DNA of 64,000 bases from Hofstenia miamia (Eukaryota > Xenacoelomorpha > Acoela), in contig SCFE01000067.1 in NCBI GenBank assembly GCA_004352715.1, positions 1,206,348 to 1,270,347 on the forward strand, read 5' to 3'. Positions within the stretch are counted from its first letter, which is position 1; each line of letters begins with the position of its first letter. The notes beneath the pieces are model-generated. The model saw nothing but the letters and a program-made list of their open reading frames with translations. It did no database searches and was not told where the DNA came from. Made by a program: the position numbers and the translations under genes. Below, piece by piece: positions 1 through 10,857 of the stretch.

Positions 1-1524
1 TACAAATAAAAAAACATTAGCAAAAACTGTAAAAAGAGAATTTCTTATTTCATAGCATTAAAATGCCAGCTCCTTCACAATGATGTTGTGAGAGAATGCA
101 TATTGACATTATAAGTGAATATACAGCATAAATTCATTATCTTTCAATGATTAAAAGAGCCTGATACATTTTAACAGTAATTTGATTTTGTTCAAATGCT
201 ATAATTCAAATCTCTTAGCAAAGAAATGAATTGCAAAAAAATAAATTAACAAAATAATTAACTTGAAAATATAATTTACCAAAAATTTTACAATAAATAA
301 TTAGTAAAATAGAATTAATTTTTAAGACAGTGGTGCTGTTTACAAAATTTATTTGTTCTTTGTCGTAGCTTACACATCATAGTCATACATGGTTTCAGTT
401 TTTCAACAGTGAAGGCACAATTTAAAGCATGTTTCACCTCAATTAATGACAGGTTCACTTTAAAAAGATTTGTTTATCAAATAAGCATCTTGACACACAA
501 GAAATTGAAAGCACTATGGTTTTTGGGGCAGGGAATTTGAGCGCATTTTTCATTTTTAATGTTAAAAGATCAAATTTGTGACTAACCAACTCCTTGGCTC
601 AAAACTAGTTAAACAGCAAAGCAAACTGTGCTAATGATTTCAAATGCATCTCCAAAAAGAATAATGGGTACGTCATATACTTTTTCCATATTTTGTTTTC
701 ACTGGATAGGTATATTACAGTATTTCACAGTTAACTGAGCATGTTTTTTACATTTCCAATTTAAAATGAATTTATGTTATGGGAATTATACATCTCGTTT
801 TTCATTATTTATATTAAATGGCCTTTGTTTCTTAAAATTCTTAGCAACCTGTCTTCTACTTACCATGCACATGCCTTTTGTGTGTGTGTATAATACACTA
901 TTAACTAACTTTGCTTACCAATTTACAAACATTTACACATTTTAGAAAGACTAATTCCACATGGAAGCACAAGTAATTTTAGGTGGCGAATTAATGCATT
1001 GCTATTATGGATACATCAGCTTACTTTAATAACATTTATTTCTCAAAATTCTTAGTGGGTTATCTTCTAGTTACCATGCACATATATTTTTTGTGTGTGA
1101 ATAATGCACTATTTATTTGCAGGCATTTTGCTTTTGAATTTAACATGTAGCTCACTACATGCATTTTCAAGTTTATAAATTTAGAACAAAGGTGGTACAT
1201 ATCATGGAATTGTGGCTAATTTGTGATACAAAACAATGGAATAATGGAATGCCATGTAATGTACACAGCCACATAAAACCCCATAAACCAAAATAAAGCT
1301 GAAAAAGGTGTGTAAGTTGAGAAAAGATGTAACAATCTGCAGGCATGTATACTCCCTAAAAATGTATATAAACCACAAAGAAGCATGGAAAAGAAGAACC
1401 CCATGTAAAATTCAAGAAAAGATGCAAGAATCTACAACATGTACAATCATGAAAACCCATATACACCAAAAGAAATGAAGAGAGACATCACTGTGTAAAA
1501 CTAATATATAATAATATTGTATAT
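1..1524. repeat. Non-coding flank with two diverged tandem duplications
   Basis: No gene is supported here; the open frames are short and AT-rich. Two imperfect direct duplications are visible. About 831-900 resembles about 1042-1112 (shared core TTACCATGCACAT, then a TGTGTG stretch and a TAATGCACTATT-like end). About 1311-1378 resembles about 1406-1473 (shared GAGAAAAGATG / CAAGAAAAGATGC start and a TATAAACC / TATACACC end). They look like old local duplications or decayed repeats. Confidence 0.5.
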
Positions 1525-2360
1525 TGTCTGGCATCAACATATGCCTTACAAACATTTTCGTCATTAATATTTCGAATTTAGTAAATATCAATTGTACATT
1601 ATATTTATATGAATTTGTATTTGCCTCATTTGACGTATTAAGTGTTAGACAATCTGTGCCATTTTAAATGTTTGAATTGTCTGCTGCACAGTATTTCTGA
1701 TTTAATTGATTACCATGCAAAAGGTTAATGAGCGACCTGTTAGTGTTTACTCATAATTTCATGGTATGCTTTTAGTGTTTCTTTTGTTGATCAAATACCT
1801 GTTTATATGTTTAAATACTCAGATTTTGTTATTGGAAGTTTAATATAGATTTTACTCTACCCTTACTACTAGTTGATTATATAATTTATTAAAATGCTTT
1901 TCTAAATTATCTGATTGTTGCCAAGGGTGCCTTATGTTCAGGTAGAGCTTTAAAAGTTCATCACTAAGGCACTTCGGCAGGTTTAGGTGTAGGCCTTTTC
2001 ACAACTGCTTGTCATTCATTATGTTTATTACATTTAATGCAGCACCTAAATTGCATGAGCTGAGGCCTGCACTAAATTTAGGTACACTAGTATGTAGGGT
2101 ACACTTCGCACCCAAGAACTTATAGGGCTTCTCTCTTTCTTTATTTAAATTAGGGCTCCTGTCGTACATGACTCTTTCCAAAGGTTCTCTGTATTGGATT
2201 GGCTGAGTGTAGCCATGCACCCTTCTCTTGCCTGATCTCCCAGCTACCTTTAACTTTTATTAGGAATAGGCTCATTCTAGCACTGGAGTCAGGCCATTAA
2301 TTACTGCAACATTGACAAATCCTGGTGTTTATCAACATAGATTTTCATGCCAATGCCACA
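1525..2360 (+). repeat. 5' LTR
   Basis: It begins TGTCTGGCATCAAC and ends GCCAATGCCACA, giving canonical TG...CA ends. It matches the 3' LTR over nearly its whole length with scattered substitutions. It has about 29 bp near its 3' end (just after GAGTCAGGCC) that the 3' LTR lacks. An antisense open frame at 1999-2220 is shared with the other LTR. Confidence 0.85.
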
Positions 2361-2378
2361 TGGCAACCACTGCAGGAC
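2361..2378 (+). promoter_or_regulatory. Candidate primer-binding site
   Basis: TGGCAACCACTGCAGGAC directly follows the LTR terminus CACA. A leading TGG complementary to a tRNA CCA tail is what a reverse-transcription primer site needs. The matching tRNA was not identified. Confidence 0.5.
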
Positions 2379-2648
2379 ACTCCTAAAGACAAGTACGTTT
2401 TATAATTAATGGCACCTCTGCCAAGGGGTCCTGGCAAAAGAACCATATGAAAGAGTGAGCAAAATTATCTAAAGTTTCAGAGACTATTTGTTAAGTACCA
2501 TGGGGCAACCAACATGGCTGAATCATCATGCTGCTGAGAGCTGATTATACTGAAAATTTTTTTAGATAATACCTAAAGACTAAACTAATCAACTGAAGAT
2601 CGCCATTGCTGAAAGCTGTATCCACTCAAGTCCCTTAGGCCCCATTAA

Positions 2649-3149
2649 ATGAAAGCAAAATGGCAACTACTCATAATAAGAAAAAAGTTACTCCTACCTC
2701 TCAGTCTAACCCCCAGTCAAAATATTATTGAAAAAATTCACTCATTCAAAACTGATATAAACACATTGAAGCAGAAAATAGAAGAAATTCAAATTGAAAA
2801 TTACAAAAGGTTTGACATGATTCAAAAAGACAACCAAAACCTATGTGAGGAAATAGCACTTTTGCAAGCTTATAAAATCCAGATTGTTGATGAATACAAA
2901 AAACTACAGACATCAAAAAAACAAATGTACTATGAACTCAAAGAAGTACAAACACAAAACCAATGCCTCTGCAAAGAAAATCAAGCACTTGAAAAAAGGA
3001 ACGAAATTCTACAACAAAGATTAGAAACATCAGATGACATTCTTGAACAGAACAACAATTTCCTCAAACAAGGTAAAGAAAGCATTCATCAAAACATACA
3101 ATTGACAGAAAAATTGATTACTGAAAAAGCAAAAAACACATTACTATAA
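2649..3149 (+). CDS. Coiled-coil ORF in gag position of the LTR element
   Basis: This 166-codon open frame is rich in Lys, Glu, Gln and Asn. It has a long region (about residues 30-160) of hydrophobic residues spaced like heptads, as expected for a parallel coiled coil. No zinc knuckle (CX2CX4HX4C) or capsid major-homology motif can be seen. Its place between the primer site and pol suggests a remnant of gag, with the capsid/nucleocapsid part lost in the deletion that also removed protease. The ATG is the first in the frame, but the element is decayed, so translation is doubtful. It could also be an unrelated coiled-coil ORF picked up by the element. Confidence 0.45.
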   Translation: MKAKWQLLIIRKKLLLPLSLTPSQNIIEKIHSFKTDINTLKQKIEEIQIENYKRFDMIQKDNQNLCEEIALLQAYKIQIVDEYKKLQTSKKQMYYELKEVQTQNQCLCKENQALEKRNEILQQRLETSDDILEQNNNFLKQGKESIHQNIQLTEKLITEKAKNTLL

Positions 3150-3435
3150 ACTCAAGTTTGAGAAACAAAAATTTACCTTTATTCTTTATGAAATGTCAAC
3201 CCTAACTTTACAATCTTAAGCACTCCAGCTTGTTCAAACGAATTTATGCCTAGACAAAATACTCTGGGACATCAGGTTCAGAATCCACCCATTTGAATAA
3301 GTGAAACTATTCCTCAACAATCCTCTCTGATTACCATTTCAGATTTAACCAATGGACACCACCTAGGACAAACTTTCATCAATCACCAATAATTAACCCT
3401 TTACTCAATAACATCAATAACAAACTCAAGTCATC

Positions 3436-4740
3436 ATGCCTAAAAATAAACGGACAAAAATGTCACTTTCTCCAAAAATCAGTTGTATTCCTCAGAAGAA
3501 AAATTGAAAAAGGGAAAATCAGCCTTAAAGAAGATGCATGCGATACCATTGAAAAAATGACACCACCTAACAACAAAAAAGATGTACAATGCATATTAGG
3601 TTTTTTCAACTATTACCAAATATTTATACTAAATATTGCTGGAAAAACCATCCATATATCAAATCTATTAAAAGAAAAAACACCGTTTCAATGGTCTTGG
3701 GACCACCAACAAGAACTAAATAATACAAAATCAGAACTAAAATGCTTACCCAGTCTGAACACCTCAGATTTTTCTAAGGAATTCATCCTCAACTGTATTG
3801 CCAGCTCCGTAGCCATCTGTGCAGCACTCAGCCAAATCATAGATGGCATCAAGACACCAATTCAATTCTTCAGCTGCAAACTCCGCCCATCAGATTTGAA
3901 CTATGGCTCAACTAAGGTTGAGATGCTTGCACTAATTGAAAGCTTGAAAAAATTTAGATACTTTTTATTAGGACATTCACACTTGACTGTCCATACTGAT
4001 AATTCTGGTATACGTTGGTTGGAAAAATTTTCCTGGGATTGATCCAACATTATTGCTTGCTGGATTGAGTACTTGACTAATTTCAACTTCACTATAGTTC
4101 ACAGGAAAGGGAGACAACATACAAATGCTGATCTCTTAACTGCATTGCTGCAAAACCATTGCAATGAAGCTAAACCAACACAGAAAAAAGCTCCATTTCC
4201 ATTCATCTCCCACAGCATACCATACCTTGCCTGACATTAACACGGATAGGCAGGGCCATCCAGTATTACTAGTTCATCTAAAAGAGGAGATTAATGAACA
4301 AGAGATCATCAAGTATCAACATAATGATATACAATTAAAATAAATAATAAATAAAATAAAAAATCCAAAAACACAATTAACTAATTTAATCAATAAATAC
4401 TACAACAATTATAAATGGGCTTTAACAGCAAATGGTCTTCTCATTGTTACAGATAAACATCACAATCAAATTGCATTACCTAAATACTATAAATGAGGCA
4501 GTGCTTGAAAATTTCATGAAAGAGGCCATAATGGTATCATCCAAACAGAACAAACTGTGAACACCCAATTCATTTGTATAGGTGTAAAATCAATTATTAC
4601 TGACGTCATCAATAAGTGTACTCTTGGCATCGTAACAAACACCACACATTTTCCAAAGGAAAAAACTAACCTTCAAAAAATTACATCAACTGGTCCAAAT
4701 GATATTGAACAATTGTTGAAAGATGATGAAGGCTTTCAAT
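3436..4740 (+). pseudogene. LTR element pol remnant: RT C-terminus, RNase H, integrase zinc-binding part
   Basis: From about 3436 the frame shows the Ty3/gypsy RT connection (KCHFLQKS, then LGFFNYYQIFI near 3600). RNase H follows at 3700-4125 with FRYFLLGHSHLTVHTDNS and, after a stop at about 4040, VHRKGRQHTNADLL. About 4500-4640 has a degenerate His/Cys pattern (FHERGHNGI... NKCTLG) matching the integrase HHCC domain. Several stops (for example near 4040 and 4495) split the reading. The YxDD palm motif is absent upstream. The segment ends exactly at the target duplication of the DNA transposon at 4741. Confidence 0.8.
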
Positions 4741-5206
4741 CAGTAGCATAGACAGAATAAGAAATCAGGAGGGGCAGAATCATTTCCTGGAGGGCAATAA
4801 ATTGATTCAATTAAAATTTTGAAAAAAGTGCAATACATTATTCAGTTTTGTAAATATTTTATATATATATATNNNNNNNNNNNNNNNNNNNNNNNNNNNN
4901 NNNNNNNNNNNNNNNNNNNNNNNNNNNNNNNNNNNNNNNNNNNNNNNNNNNNNNNNNNNNNNNNNNNNNNNNNNNNNNNNNNNNNNNNNNNNNNNNNNNN
5001 NNNNNNNNNNNNATATATATATATATATATATAATGAATGCATTATTTAATTAATAAATCAAGTACGTACCAGATTTTTTGTTAATTATTTAATTAGTGC
5101 GATGCAAAATTTATTTATCTTTTAACTAAACAATATTAATAGTGATAGGTTCATTCTGCTCCAAAAATAGGGGGGCTAGGCTTGCCCTCCTGTAGCTACA
5201 CCAGTG
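4741..5206. mobile_element. Non-autonomous hAT-type MITE inserted in integrase
   Basis: Left end CAGTAGCATAG and right end (reverse complement) CACTGGTGTAG are hAT-like termini. The flanks carry an exact 8-bp duplication CTTTCAAT (4733-4740 and 5207-5214), the hAT target-site length. The interior is (AT)n with an N run (4873-5012) and no ORF. When the insert and one duplication copy are ignored, the integrase frame is continuous across the junction, which independently supports these boundaries. Confidence 0.8.
4873..5012. other. Assembly gap (140 N)
   Basis: This run of unknown bases is bounded on both sides by (AT)n dinucleotide repeat, so an unresolved microsatellite is the likely cause. 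Confidence 0.95.
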
Positions 5207-6207
5207 CTTTCAATATGTACTCATATTAGTAGACAACTTTACCAAATATGCTTGCATGGTCCCCATCACTGACCATACAGCACATAGTGTTGCCACAGCA
5301 ATACTACACACATGATTCTCTGTTTTGGTCCTAATATATGATAGAGGCACACAATTTGAAGGCTCTCTCACACAGGATCTACTACATATGCTTGACATTT
5401 TACACAAACATGCTGCACCATACCATCAACAAAGCAACAGCATAGTAGAACGACTAAACAAAACTTTAATTAAGCTCATACATATTCCTACTTCCAGAGT
5501 TGGAGGCAAATATTGGATATATACCCCCTCATAAAATACTTCTACAAACCTAGTGTCCACTCCACAACTGGTCTCACACCCTTCAAAGCAACATACAGAC
5601 ATGAAGCAAGTACACCACTATCAATGATGTATAAACAATACAAATCACTATCTAAAAATGATTACAACAAAGACCTGATGCAGCAACTTCAAGAAATACA
5701 CAAAACCATATGCATGTTCAATAAGAAAAGTTCAGTACACCAAATACACAATTACAACAAAGACATATATTGTGAACCACATCAAGTTGGTGATAAAGTT
5801 TATTCTTTTACACCAGTAAAAACTACAGATGACAAACAAACATGTAAACTTGCTACATCATGGACAGGTCCACACAACTCACTAAAGTGTTAAACTGTAA
5901 TAACCACATCCTAGATAACAGTAAAACAAGAAACTTCCAATTGTTATGTAGAACAATTAAAGACATAGAACATACAACAGTCAATAACAAACATGAATTT
6001 AAAATGATAAACAAGGACAACAATAACTATACACTAATGTCTGAGCTAGATGATGTTCATGAGGATTTGTTTGATGAGCCTGTGACAATCCACAACTTCA
6101 AACTTTGCCTACTCACAAAGCCTGCACAAAAAACACAATCAACCCCACACATCCGTTGTACAGGTTGGATGCTGGTGGAAACTACACACCTAGTCCAGGA
6201 GCAATGA
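5207..6207 (+). pseudogene. LTR element integrase core and C-terminal domain remnant
   Basis: After the hAT insertion the integrase catalytic core resumes. An Asp sits in LVDNFTKYA (about 5225-5260), a TGA follows near 5312, then YDRGTQFEG carries the second Asp (about 5340). PYHQQSNSIVERLNKTL carries the catalytic Glu (about 5425-5465). After a frameshift near 5513 comes STTGLTPF and then the C-terminal GDKVY...WTGPH region typical of gypsy integrases (about 5790-5880). The later frame to 6207 is Asn/Asp-rich and not recognised. All three catalytic acidic positions are present, but stops and frame changes rule out a functional protein. Confidence 0.8.
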
Positions 6208-8530
6208 CCCAATTGCTACCAACCCATGCATCTGTTGGAGTGTTAAACACTCCATCCTCTCTGTGGTACAGCAGGAAGAGTGAAGGCAAATTGAGTGGCT
6301 ATTCAACCTTGCCAAGCACCTACCCATAGTACAGCTTGGGTAGCCATCTCACAGAGGAGTCTGATATGGATATTGAACATACCACAAAATGAAAATTGGA
6401 GAGTAGCATAGCAGAAGAGACAGTGTTACAACCAGTGGTCTTATCTCAATCTAAAAAATGTTGACACCATTCAGCCCCCCCTAAGATCTGCCTCTCAGCA
6501 ATGATAATTGGAATGGCAGAACCAACATCATGCTCCTCTTTCATATGTTGGCTCTGAAACACTACACCCTTACTTCATTGCCACCAGAACTGCATGCTAC
6601 ATTACCAAACCTCAGTTATCTCCAGATACAAAACTGTTTATAAATAAATAATTGGATACTCCTAATCATAAAATTAGTTGTTCTGTATTACCTTATCTTA
6701 TAGACACTGAAAACCGTCCAACTATTAACACTCGTATTTTTTATACACACAAGATGCAGGAAGAAATGAAATGATCTTATTATCACAGTACTGTTCTCAC
6801 TAACTTTGAGGCAGAATTTTGTATCACTAATCTCCACCATTTACTTACTTACAAAGACAGCTTAACCATGCAATTGGAAATTAATCTTTCTCTGAAAAAT
6901 TTACTGGTTATTTATATTATTAAACATGAAGAACTCTCAGATACCAAACTGATAGAGAAAATATCTCTTACTTATAAACTTGCCAAAGCCTCTAAAATCA
7001 AACTTACTATTGTTATCTTGGATACCACTCAAGCTCACCTAGTTGGAGTTGAACTTTATGAACTCGAATTCAGTTTGGATAATTTCTTTATTCTCTATTC
7101 TACTAATTTTGCTGTGCTCAGTATACCCAATTACAATTCCTCAACAGCAGCACTAATACATATCAATCTGTATCTACACAGAATATGCCCATGCCACCAA
7201 ATCATGGTTGATAAACATTTAGCAGTAGACATCCTACTTCGGGCACTATCATATGAGTTAATTGCAGAGAAGCCAGCCCCTGCTACCAGTACAGACATTC
7301 ATGTCAGCTTTGCATTTACTCAATCAGTAAACACCTTAAATGACATTGCCTGTATTTGGACTAACATTAAAGCTGATAATCTAACTGAAAATAACTGGCC
7401 TCGAATTAACATATCATCACCTTCCAGTAAATACCACTACTCTGCAGAAAGATTACTGTATAACATACAACAAAACTTAACAGCTCAGGATCAAACCAAC
7501 TTCAGAAAAGCTTTCTTCAAGGAACTGTGAGCACCAGATGTCAATGCAAAATCAGTGCTGTGGCTAATTGTGATATATCTAACTGAGGACACTACCTTAG
7601 AATTTCCTATATCTCACAAAACTTGGGACTCCATCCTCAAAAGCAAATATCACAAAATCTCAGTTGTTCCTATCTCTGTGAGATTGGCATTTATATGGAA
7701 TATCCCTACTGATGTCACCTCAGGGAAAACAAACTAAATCTGCTAATCTTTTTGAAAAATACTACTCACATATGATTAATAAGGAAAATCCTCTCAGCTC
7801 CTTGCCAATCACACTCATAAGCAACAAATTGGCGATTGCAACAAGAGACATTCATATGCTATCTGATACATGCAGAAAATACATGTGGGGAGCAACTTGT
7901 GACACAAAACGATATTCTCTATTGGATACTAATGCACTGCTATCATCAACTCATTTCATTTGTTGCCAACAGCATTCAACACTCAGTTACTATGAAAAAT
8001 CAAGTAAATGTCTATTGGTCATCAAAAACGAAATTTTATTTAATTACCACAGCAAATATTACCCAGGAAGCTCATACAATACGTTTTAACTACTACCCTC
8101 AAATATCAAAAAGATGGTACAAAACGCATTCTTATAGAAATACTAGAGCAATCAATCCAGTCAACAAAACAATTGCAAATGAATGAAGACACCATGTTAT
8201 CTACTGAGATACCCTTAACTCCACACCATCAAACTATCATCGAAGAAAACAATCTCAAAAAATTAGTCACTGAAATACGACCACCACAACCTGAATGGAT
8301 TAAAACAGATGTGCCCACTTATCTGATATGCATAATGAAAACTACCCCTGTCAATGCAACAATAGTTGATCACCAATATATTGTTATGAAAAAAAGCAAC
8401 AGTATTTCTTATATGAAAACTTGTTTTACCAAAGCTTGGACTAAAACAGATATCACTCTTTTACTCAAGGCACACTCACAACTTGCTTTTGATGTGGAAT
8501 GCACAACTTCTAAACTCATCTTATCAGATA
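6208..8530 (+). pseudogene. Decayed ORF downstream of integrase, 5' part, unknown function
   Basis: Successive open frames (6868-7530, 7555-7737, 7712-8089, 8173-8530) run head to tail on the + strand with few stops between them, so they look like one long ORF broken by point changes and frameshifts. Composition is rich in Thr, Ile, Asn and Leu. No signal peptide, clear membrane anchor, zinc finger or known enzyme motif could be picked out. The place after integrase and before the 3' LTR is where env-like or other accessory ORFs lie in some Ty3/gypsy elements, but nothing in the sequence proves an envelope. It continues past the inserted foldback element. Confidence 0.5.
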
Positions 8531-9011
8531 GGGAGCGTTCACATATTACGTAATCAATTTTTTGGCTATTTTCTACTCCCCCCTCCCCCATGTAATCAGT
8601 CGTAATCATTTGGTTGACCCCCCTCCCAAAATTACGTCATCATCTACNNNNNNNNNNNNNNNNNNNNNNNNNNNNNNNNNNNNNNNNNNNNNNNNNNNNN
8701 NNNNNNNNNNNNNNNNNNNNNNNNNNNNNNNNNNNNNNNNNNNNNNNNNNNNNNNNNNNNNNNNNNNNNNNNNNNNNNNNNNNNNNNNNNNNNNNNNNNN
8801 NNNNNNNNNNNNNNNNNNNNNNNNNNNNNNNNNNNNNNNNNNNNNNNNNNNNNNNNNNNNNNNNNNNNNNNNNNNNNNNNNNGGGGGGGGTAAAGTAGAT
8901 GATGACGTAATTTTGGGAGGGGGGTCAACCAAATAATTACGACTGATTACATGGGGGAGGGGGGAGTAGAAAATAGCCAAAAAATTGATTATGTAATATG
9001 TGAACGCTCCC
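8531..9011. mobile_element. Foldback/MITE element with about 117-bp inverted repeats
   Basis: Outer ends are GGGAGCGTTCACATATTACG on the left and its near-perfect reverse complement on the right (ending GTGAACGCTCCC at 9011). The arms run to the N run on both sides (8531-8647, and about 8891-9011). Flanking bases ATA (8528-8530 and 9012-9014) form a 3-bp target duplication. The interrupted ORF is in frame across the junction when one ATA copy and the insert are removed. No coding capacity is visible; the centre is an assembly gap. A 3-bp duplication would suit a PIF/Harbinger-type element, but the superfamily is not certain. Confidence 0.8.
8648..8882. other. Assembly gap (235 N)
   Basis: This run of unknown bases lies at the centre of an inverted-repeat element, where hairpin formation or repeat collapse probably stopped the assembly. 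Confidence 0.95.
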
Positions 9012-10064
9012 ATACTATAATTGAATGTCTCTGTCTTCACTATAGCTCAGATACCCTATGGAAGCACATAGTTTCACACAGGTGAACTATCTTAATTCCA
9101 TGGGGATTGCCAAACTGGACATTACTCTTACCACAGATATCTCAGTGGAAGAAGCTATTGAGACAGAAAACAATTACTGCATCCCTAGTCTACTCATACA
9201 TACTGCTACTATTTAACCATCATGGAGATCAACTCATAAGAAAACATGCCATGTACACATTCCACTAACTGAAGAAGACCAGTACATCAACAACCTCAGT
9301 GATCTTATAAAAACCTTACATTCTGAAAAATGCAAACAAAGTCACCAAAAACTCATTAGAAATGACGACACTTCACATTTATATGCAGATGGTCAGTTAC
9401 ACTAGAGTACATCTTCCACAATGGTAAGCCTGTATCCAATCAAATCAATCACCTCAAACATTCACTCACAAAACTGCCATCCAAAACCGTCATCTTATTC
9501 TCTGGGATGAATGACCTCCTCTGGACTTATCTAATTCAAAACACACTCAAATATTATGATGTAATGAAGTGCATTGAAATTATAACAATGATGCAAGCCA
9601 AGATAAACAAACCTGATCTAATCACAGAGGAGATACTCAATGAGTAAATATCTAATTATTTTGATGAGGTTAAATCTCACACTAATTTGTATACATTCTT
9701 CTATCCCAATACTACAATAAAGAAAGTCGAAGCTCATGCATCCAACATTGATGGTAACATGACATTACTCATTGCTCTGAAAGGATTATGTCTCTATTAA
9801 AAATTTTACAATATTTTCACCAGGAAAATTAACTCTCTACACAATGCCTTACCAATATCAACTCAAATGATCAATCCTAAGTTTTACAAATTTACTAAAA
9901 CTCTTACTACAGAACTGGAATCAATCAGTTACGAAACCTGCTCAAAACTGAATTCTCTGATATCTTATCATGGAGCAATCCACGTGCTATCTCATTATTA
10001 CAACACAGTCAGTGACTCACACAACCGGATACTGTTAAATTGGTCGATTAAAATATCCCAGCTT
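9012..10064 (+). pseudogene. Decayed ORF downstream of integrase, 3' part
   Basis: This continues the unknown ORF of the LTR element. Long open stretches on the + strand (for example about 9085-9210, 9220-9410 and 9867 onward) are separated by a few stops (TAA near 9215, TAA near 9644, TAA near 9798). The coding-like character continues to the polypurine tract. The last 60 codons, ending in ILLNWSIKISQLRGG, run straight into the tract. No domain was recognised. Confidence 0.45.
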
Positions 10065-10074
10065 AGGGGGGGGG
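10065..10074 (+). promoter_or_regulatory. Polypurine tract
   Basis: AGGGGGGGGG lies immediately 5' of the 3' LTR start (TGTGTGCCATCAACC). This is the expected position and composition for the plus-strand primer of an LTR retrotransposon. Confidence 0.75.
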
Positions 10075-10857
10075 TGTGTGCCATCAACCAATGCCTTTAC
10101 AAACATTTTCATAATTAGTATTTCGAAATTAATAAATATTAATTGTACAATATTTAAATGAATTTGTAATTGCCTCGATTGACGTATTAAGTGTTGGACA
10201 ATCTATGCTATTTTTAAATGTTTGAATTGTCTGCTGCACAGTATTTCTGATATTAGTTGATTACTGTGCAAAAGATCGCAAGGCACCTGCTAGTGTTTAT
10301 GCATAGTTCACAGTATGCTTTTAGTGTTTTTTTTCTGTTTAAATACTTCGATTTTGTTATCAAAAGTTTAATAGATTTTACTCAACCTTTACTTCTAGTT
10401 GCATATGTAATTTATTTAAAATGCTTTTCTAAATTATCTGATTGTTGCCAAGGGTGCCTTGTTCAGGTAGAGCTTTAAAAGTTCATCACTAAGGCACTTC
10501 GGCAGGTTTAGGTGTAGGCCTTTCACAACTGCTTGTCTTTTGTTATGTTTATTACATTTAATGCAGCACCTAAATTGCATGAGCTGAGGCCTGCACTAAA
10601 TTTAGGTACACTAGTATGTAGGGTACACTTCGCACCCAAGAACTTATAGGGCTTCTCTCTTTCTTTATTTAAATTAGGGCTCCTGTCGTACATGACTCTT
10701 TCCATAAAGGTTCTCTGTATTGGATTGGCTGAGTGTAGCCATGCACCCTTCTCTTGCCTGATCTCCCAGCTACCTTTAACTTTTATTAGGAATAGGCTCA
10801 TTCTAGCACTGGAGTCAGGCCATGTTTATCAAAATAGATTTTTATGCCAATGCCAAC
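10075..10857 (+). repeat. 3' LTR
   Basis: It aligns with 1525-2360 from TGTGTGCCATCAACC to GCCAATGCCAAC. It has substitutions throughout and a deletion of about 29 bp after GAGTCAGGCC, so the pair is not recent. It contains the same antisense open frame as the 5' LTR (10523-10801, slightly longer here). The 3' limit is approximate to a few bases. Confidence 0.8.

Larger units (their letters stand above)
1525..10857 (+). mobile_element. Degenerate Ty3/gypsy-type LTR retrotransposon
   Basis: A pair of diverged direct repeats (1525-2360 and 10075 to about 10857) flanks an internal region on the + strand. That region holds, in order, a candidate primer-binding site, a coiled-coil ORF in gag position, an RT thumb/connection with RNase H, an integrase zinc-binding segment, an integrase core and C-terminal domain, a long decayed ORF and a polypurine tract. 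RNase H before integrase is the Ty3/gypsy order. Protease and the RT fingers/palm are not visible; only about 400 bp separate the gag-like ORF from the RT thumb, so an internal deletion is likely. Stops and frameshifts make it non-autonomous. Two DNA transposons are inserted in it (4741-5206 and 8531-9011). No target-site duplication was found around the LTRs. Confidence 0.85.

Noticed and set aside
1216-1404. 62-codon - strand hydrophobic frame
   Set aside because: It falls in diverged tandem repeats; the hydrophobicity follows from AT-rich codons, with no start context or homology.
8562-9040. Long open frames spanning the N run near 8.6-9.0 kb
   Set aside because: They are artefacts of reading unknown bases as open and of the inverted repeat, which yields mirror frames on both strands.
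6208-10064. Calling the ORF after integrase an envelope gene
   Set aside because: Position alone suggests it; no signal peptide, cleavage site or membrane anchor could be seen, so it is left as unknown.
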